From positions 1 to 23,724 of the forward strand of contig DATEMY010000144.1 of NCBI GenBank assembly GCA_035275345.1: DNA of 23,724 bases, given 5' to 3'. A program made the position numbers and the translations under genes. Numbering within the stretch: the stretch's first letter is position 1; each line of letters begins with the position of its first letter. The notes below the pieces were generated by a model. It had not been told where the DNA came from. It did not search any database and saw only the letters and a program-made list of their open reading frames with translations. Source of the stretch: JAJVID01 sp035275345 (GTDB lineage Bacteria; Acidobacteriota; Blastocatellia; RBC074). This document shows, in pieces, positions 23,059-23,724 of this stretch.

Positions 23059-23537
23059 GCGAACAAAAGAATGAAGGCGCAGGGGAATGGGAAGGTTGGA
23101 GCGTGGCTGAGAGTCTCCCGCAATCCGCAAATCCCGCAACGCAAATTATCAATCCGCCTGAACTGGCGAAACCGCGAGGCTTCAGTCACGGCATCGTCGT
23201 CGAAGGCGGGCGATTGTTGATGCTGGCCGGGCAGGACGCGAGCGACGCCGAAGGCCGGATCGCCTCGCCCGGCGACCTCCTCGCTCAATTTGAGCAGGTC
23301 GTCAAAAATCTCAAGGCCGTGGTTGAGGCCGTTGGCGGGACTTTGCAGGACATCGTCAAGCTCACCATCTACGTTACTGACCGCGACGCCTATCGCGCGC
23401 AATTGGCGCGGTTGGGCGAAATCCATCGCGCGTATTTTGGCCGTCACTATCCGGCGATGGCGCTATTCGAGGTCAAAGGCTTGTTTAACGCCGATGCGAT
23501 GATCGAGATGGAAGGGATCGCGCATCTGAAAAAATGA
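23055..23537 (+). CDS. Rid-family (YjgF/YER057c/UK114) protein without the signature arginine
   Basis: 160 residues. ATG 23055 overlaps the crotonase stop (ATGA), so the two are translationally coupled. An extra N-terminal segment of about 30 residues (MSEQKNEGAGEWEGW...) precedes the usual fold. Rid features are ELAKPRGFSHGIVVEGGRLLMLAGQ, QFEQVVKNLKAVVEAVGGTLQDIVKLTIYVTD and PAMALFEVKGLFNADAMIEMEGIA. In RidA the last block is PARxxVEV with catalytic Arg105; here Met135 takes its place. RidA hydrolyses reactive enamines/imines, whereas Rid groups without this Arg usually lack that activity. A role on the amino-cyclohexene CoA product of the operon is tempting, but the missing Arg weakens it. 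Confidence 0.92.
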   Translation: MSEQKNEGAGEWEGWSVAESLPQSANPATQIINPPELAKPRGFSHGIVVEGGRLLMLAGQDASDAEGRIASPGDLLAQFEQVVKNLKAVVEAVGGTLQDIVKLTIYVTDRDAYRAQLARLGEIHRAYFGRHYPAMALFEVKGLFNADAMIEMEGIAHLKK

Positions 23538-23559
23538 TAGCTGGCCAATGAGGCAGGAA

Positions 23560-23724
23560 ATGATCGAGACAATCCCTGGCGATCCCGAGGCTTTCCTGGA
23601 GTCTTTGCGCGAGGAATTGCGCCAGTGCGGGGCTGCCCATCACGTCTCGTTTGCTGCGGTCCTCGCCGAGCGGCGGCTGGCCCTGGTCGGCGAATACGCC
23701 GACTGGGAACCCCGCCTCGGGAAT
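23560..23724 (+). CDS. Start of an unrecognised gene, cut by the window end
   Basis: 55 visible residues: MIETIPGDPEAFLESLREELRQ, then CGAAHHVSFAAVLAERRLAL and VGEYADWEPRLGN, open to the edge. ATG 23560 has GAGG 6 bases upstream and is preferred; ATG 23548 in the same frame would add four residues. It follows the Rid gene by about 22 bases, so it is probably in the same operon. The visible part is too short and unfamiliar to assign. Confidence 0.5.
   Translation, partial: MIETIPGDPEAFLESLREELRQCGAAHHVSFAAVLAERRLALVGEYADWEPRLGN

Overview
The window is a bacterial chromosome segment of moderately high GC with mostly co-oriented plus-strand genes and no tRNA, rRNA, IS element or CRISPR array that I can see. 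Gene content (U32-family protein, canonical formylglycine-generating enzyme, secreted mutarotase with a sugar ABC importer, CoA-thioester aromatic catabolism) and the many intergenic palindromes suggest a soil or sediment Acidobacteriota, perhaps Blastocatellia. This placement is inference from general resemblance, not from a marker gene.

Layout. (1) 76-4395: an exported protein of unknown function with a methyltransferase-like motif (minus), divergent from a U32-family protein, then an ABC exporter fusion. (2) 4466-7836: a promoter with three TGAAC/GTTC palindromes around it, followed by a small membrane protein, a TIGR01777-type epimerase, a DCC-family (DUF393) thiol protein, a TetR regulator and an unusual cytoplasmic S8 protease. 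This looks like a self-regulated operon. (3) 8016-9326: a lone minus-strand LarA-like (DUF2088) protein. (4) 9439-15598: secreted aldose 1-epimerase, sugar-binding lipoprotein, double-NBD ATPase, RbsC-type permease and a formylglycine-generating enzyme with both catalytic cysteines. (5) 15853-16911: an exported cyclase-family protein with altered metal ligands. (6) 17108-end: histidine ammonia-lyase overlapping an FAD monooxygenase, then an Old Yellow Enzyme, an SDR, a crotonase-fold protein, a Rid protein and the start of an unrecognised gene.

Region 6 is the most interesting biochemically. The monooxygenase and OYE resemble the two halves of 2-aminobenzoyl-CoA (or salicylyl-CoA) monooxygenase/reductase, here as separate genes. 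The SDR, crotonase and Rid proteins could then process the dearomatised CoA thioester. The Rid protein lacks the signature arginine and the crotonase lacks both hydratase glutamates, so the automatic names probably mislead about what they do.

The most striking non-coding signal is that 9 of the 13 internal gaps longer than 50 bp contain an inverted repeat or related repeat. Several have arms built from short tandem words (7, 9 or 15 bp), and the word differs from gap to gap. One family occurs in two gaps about 19 kb apart. Several of these repeats abut or contain the translation start of the next gene.
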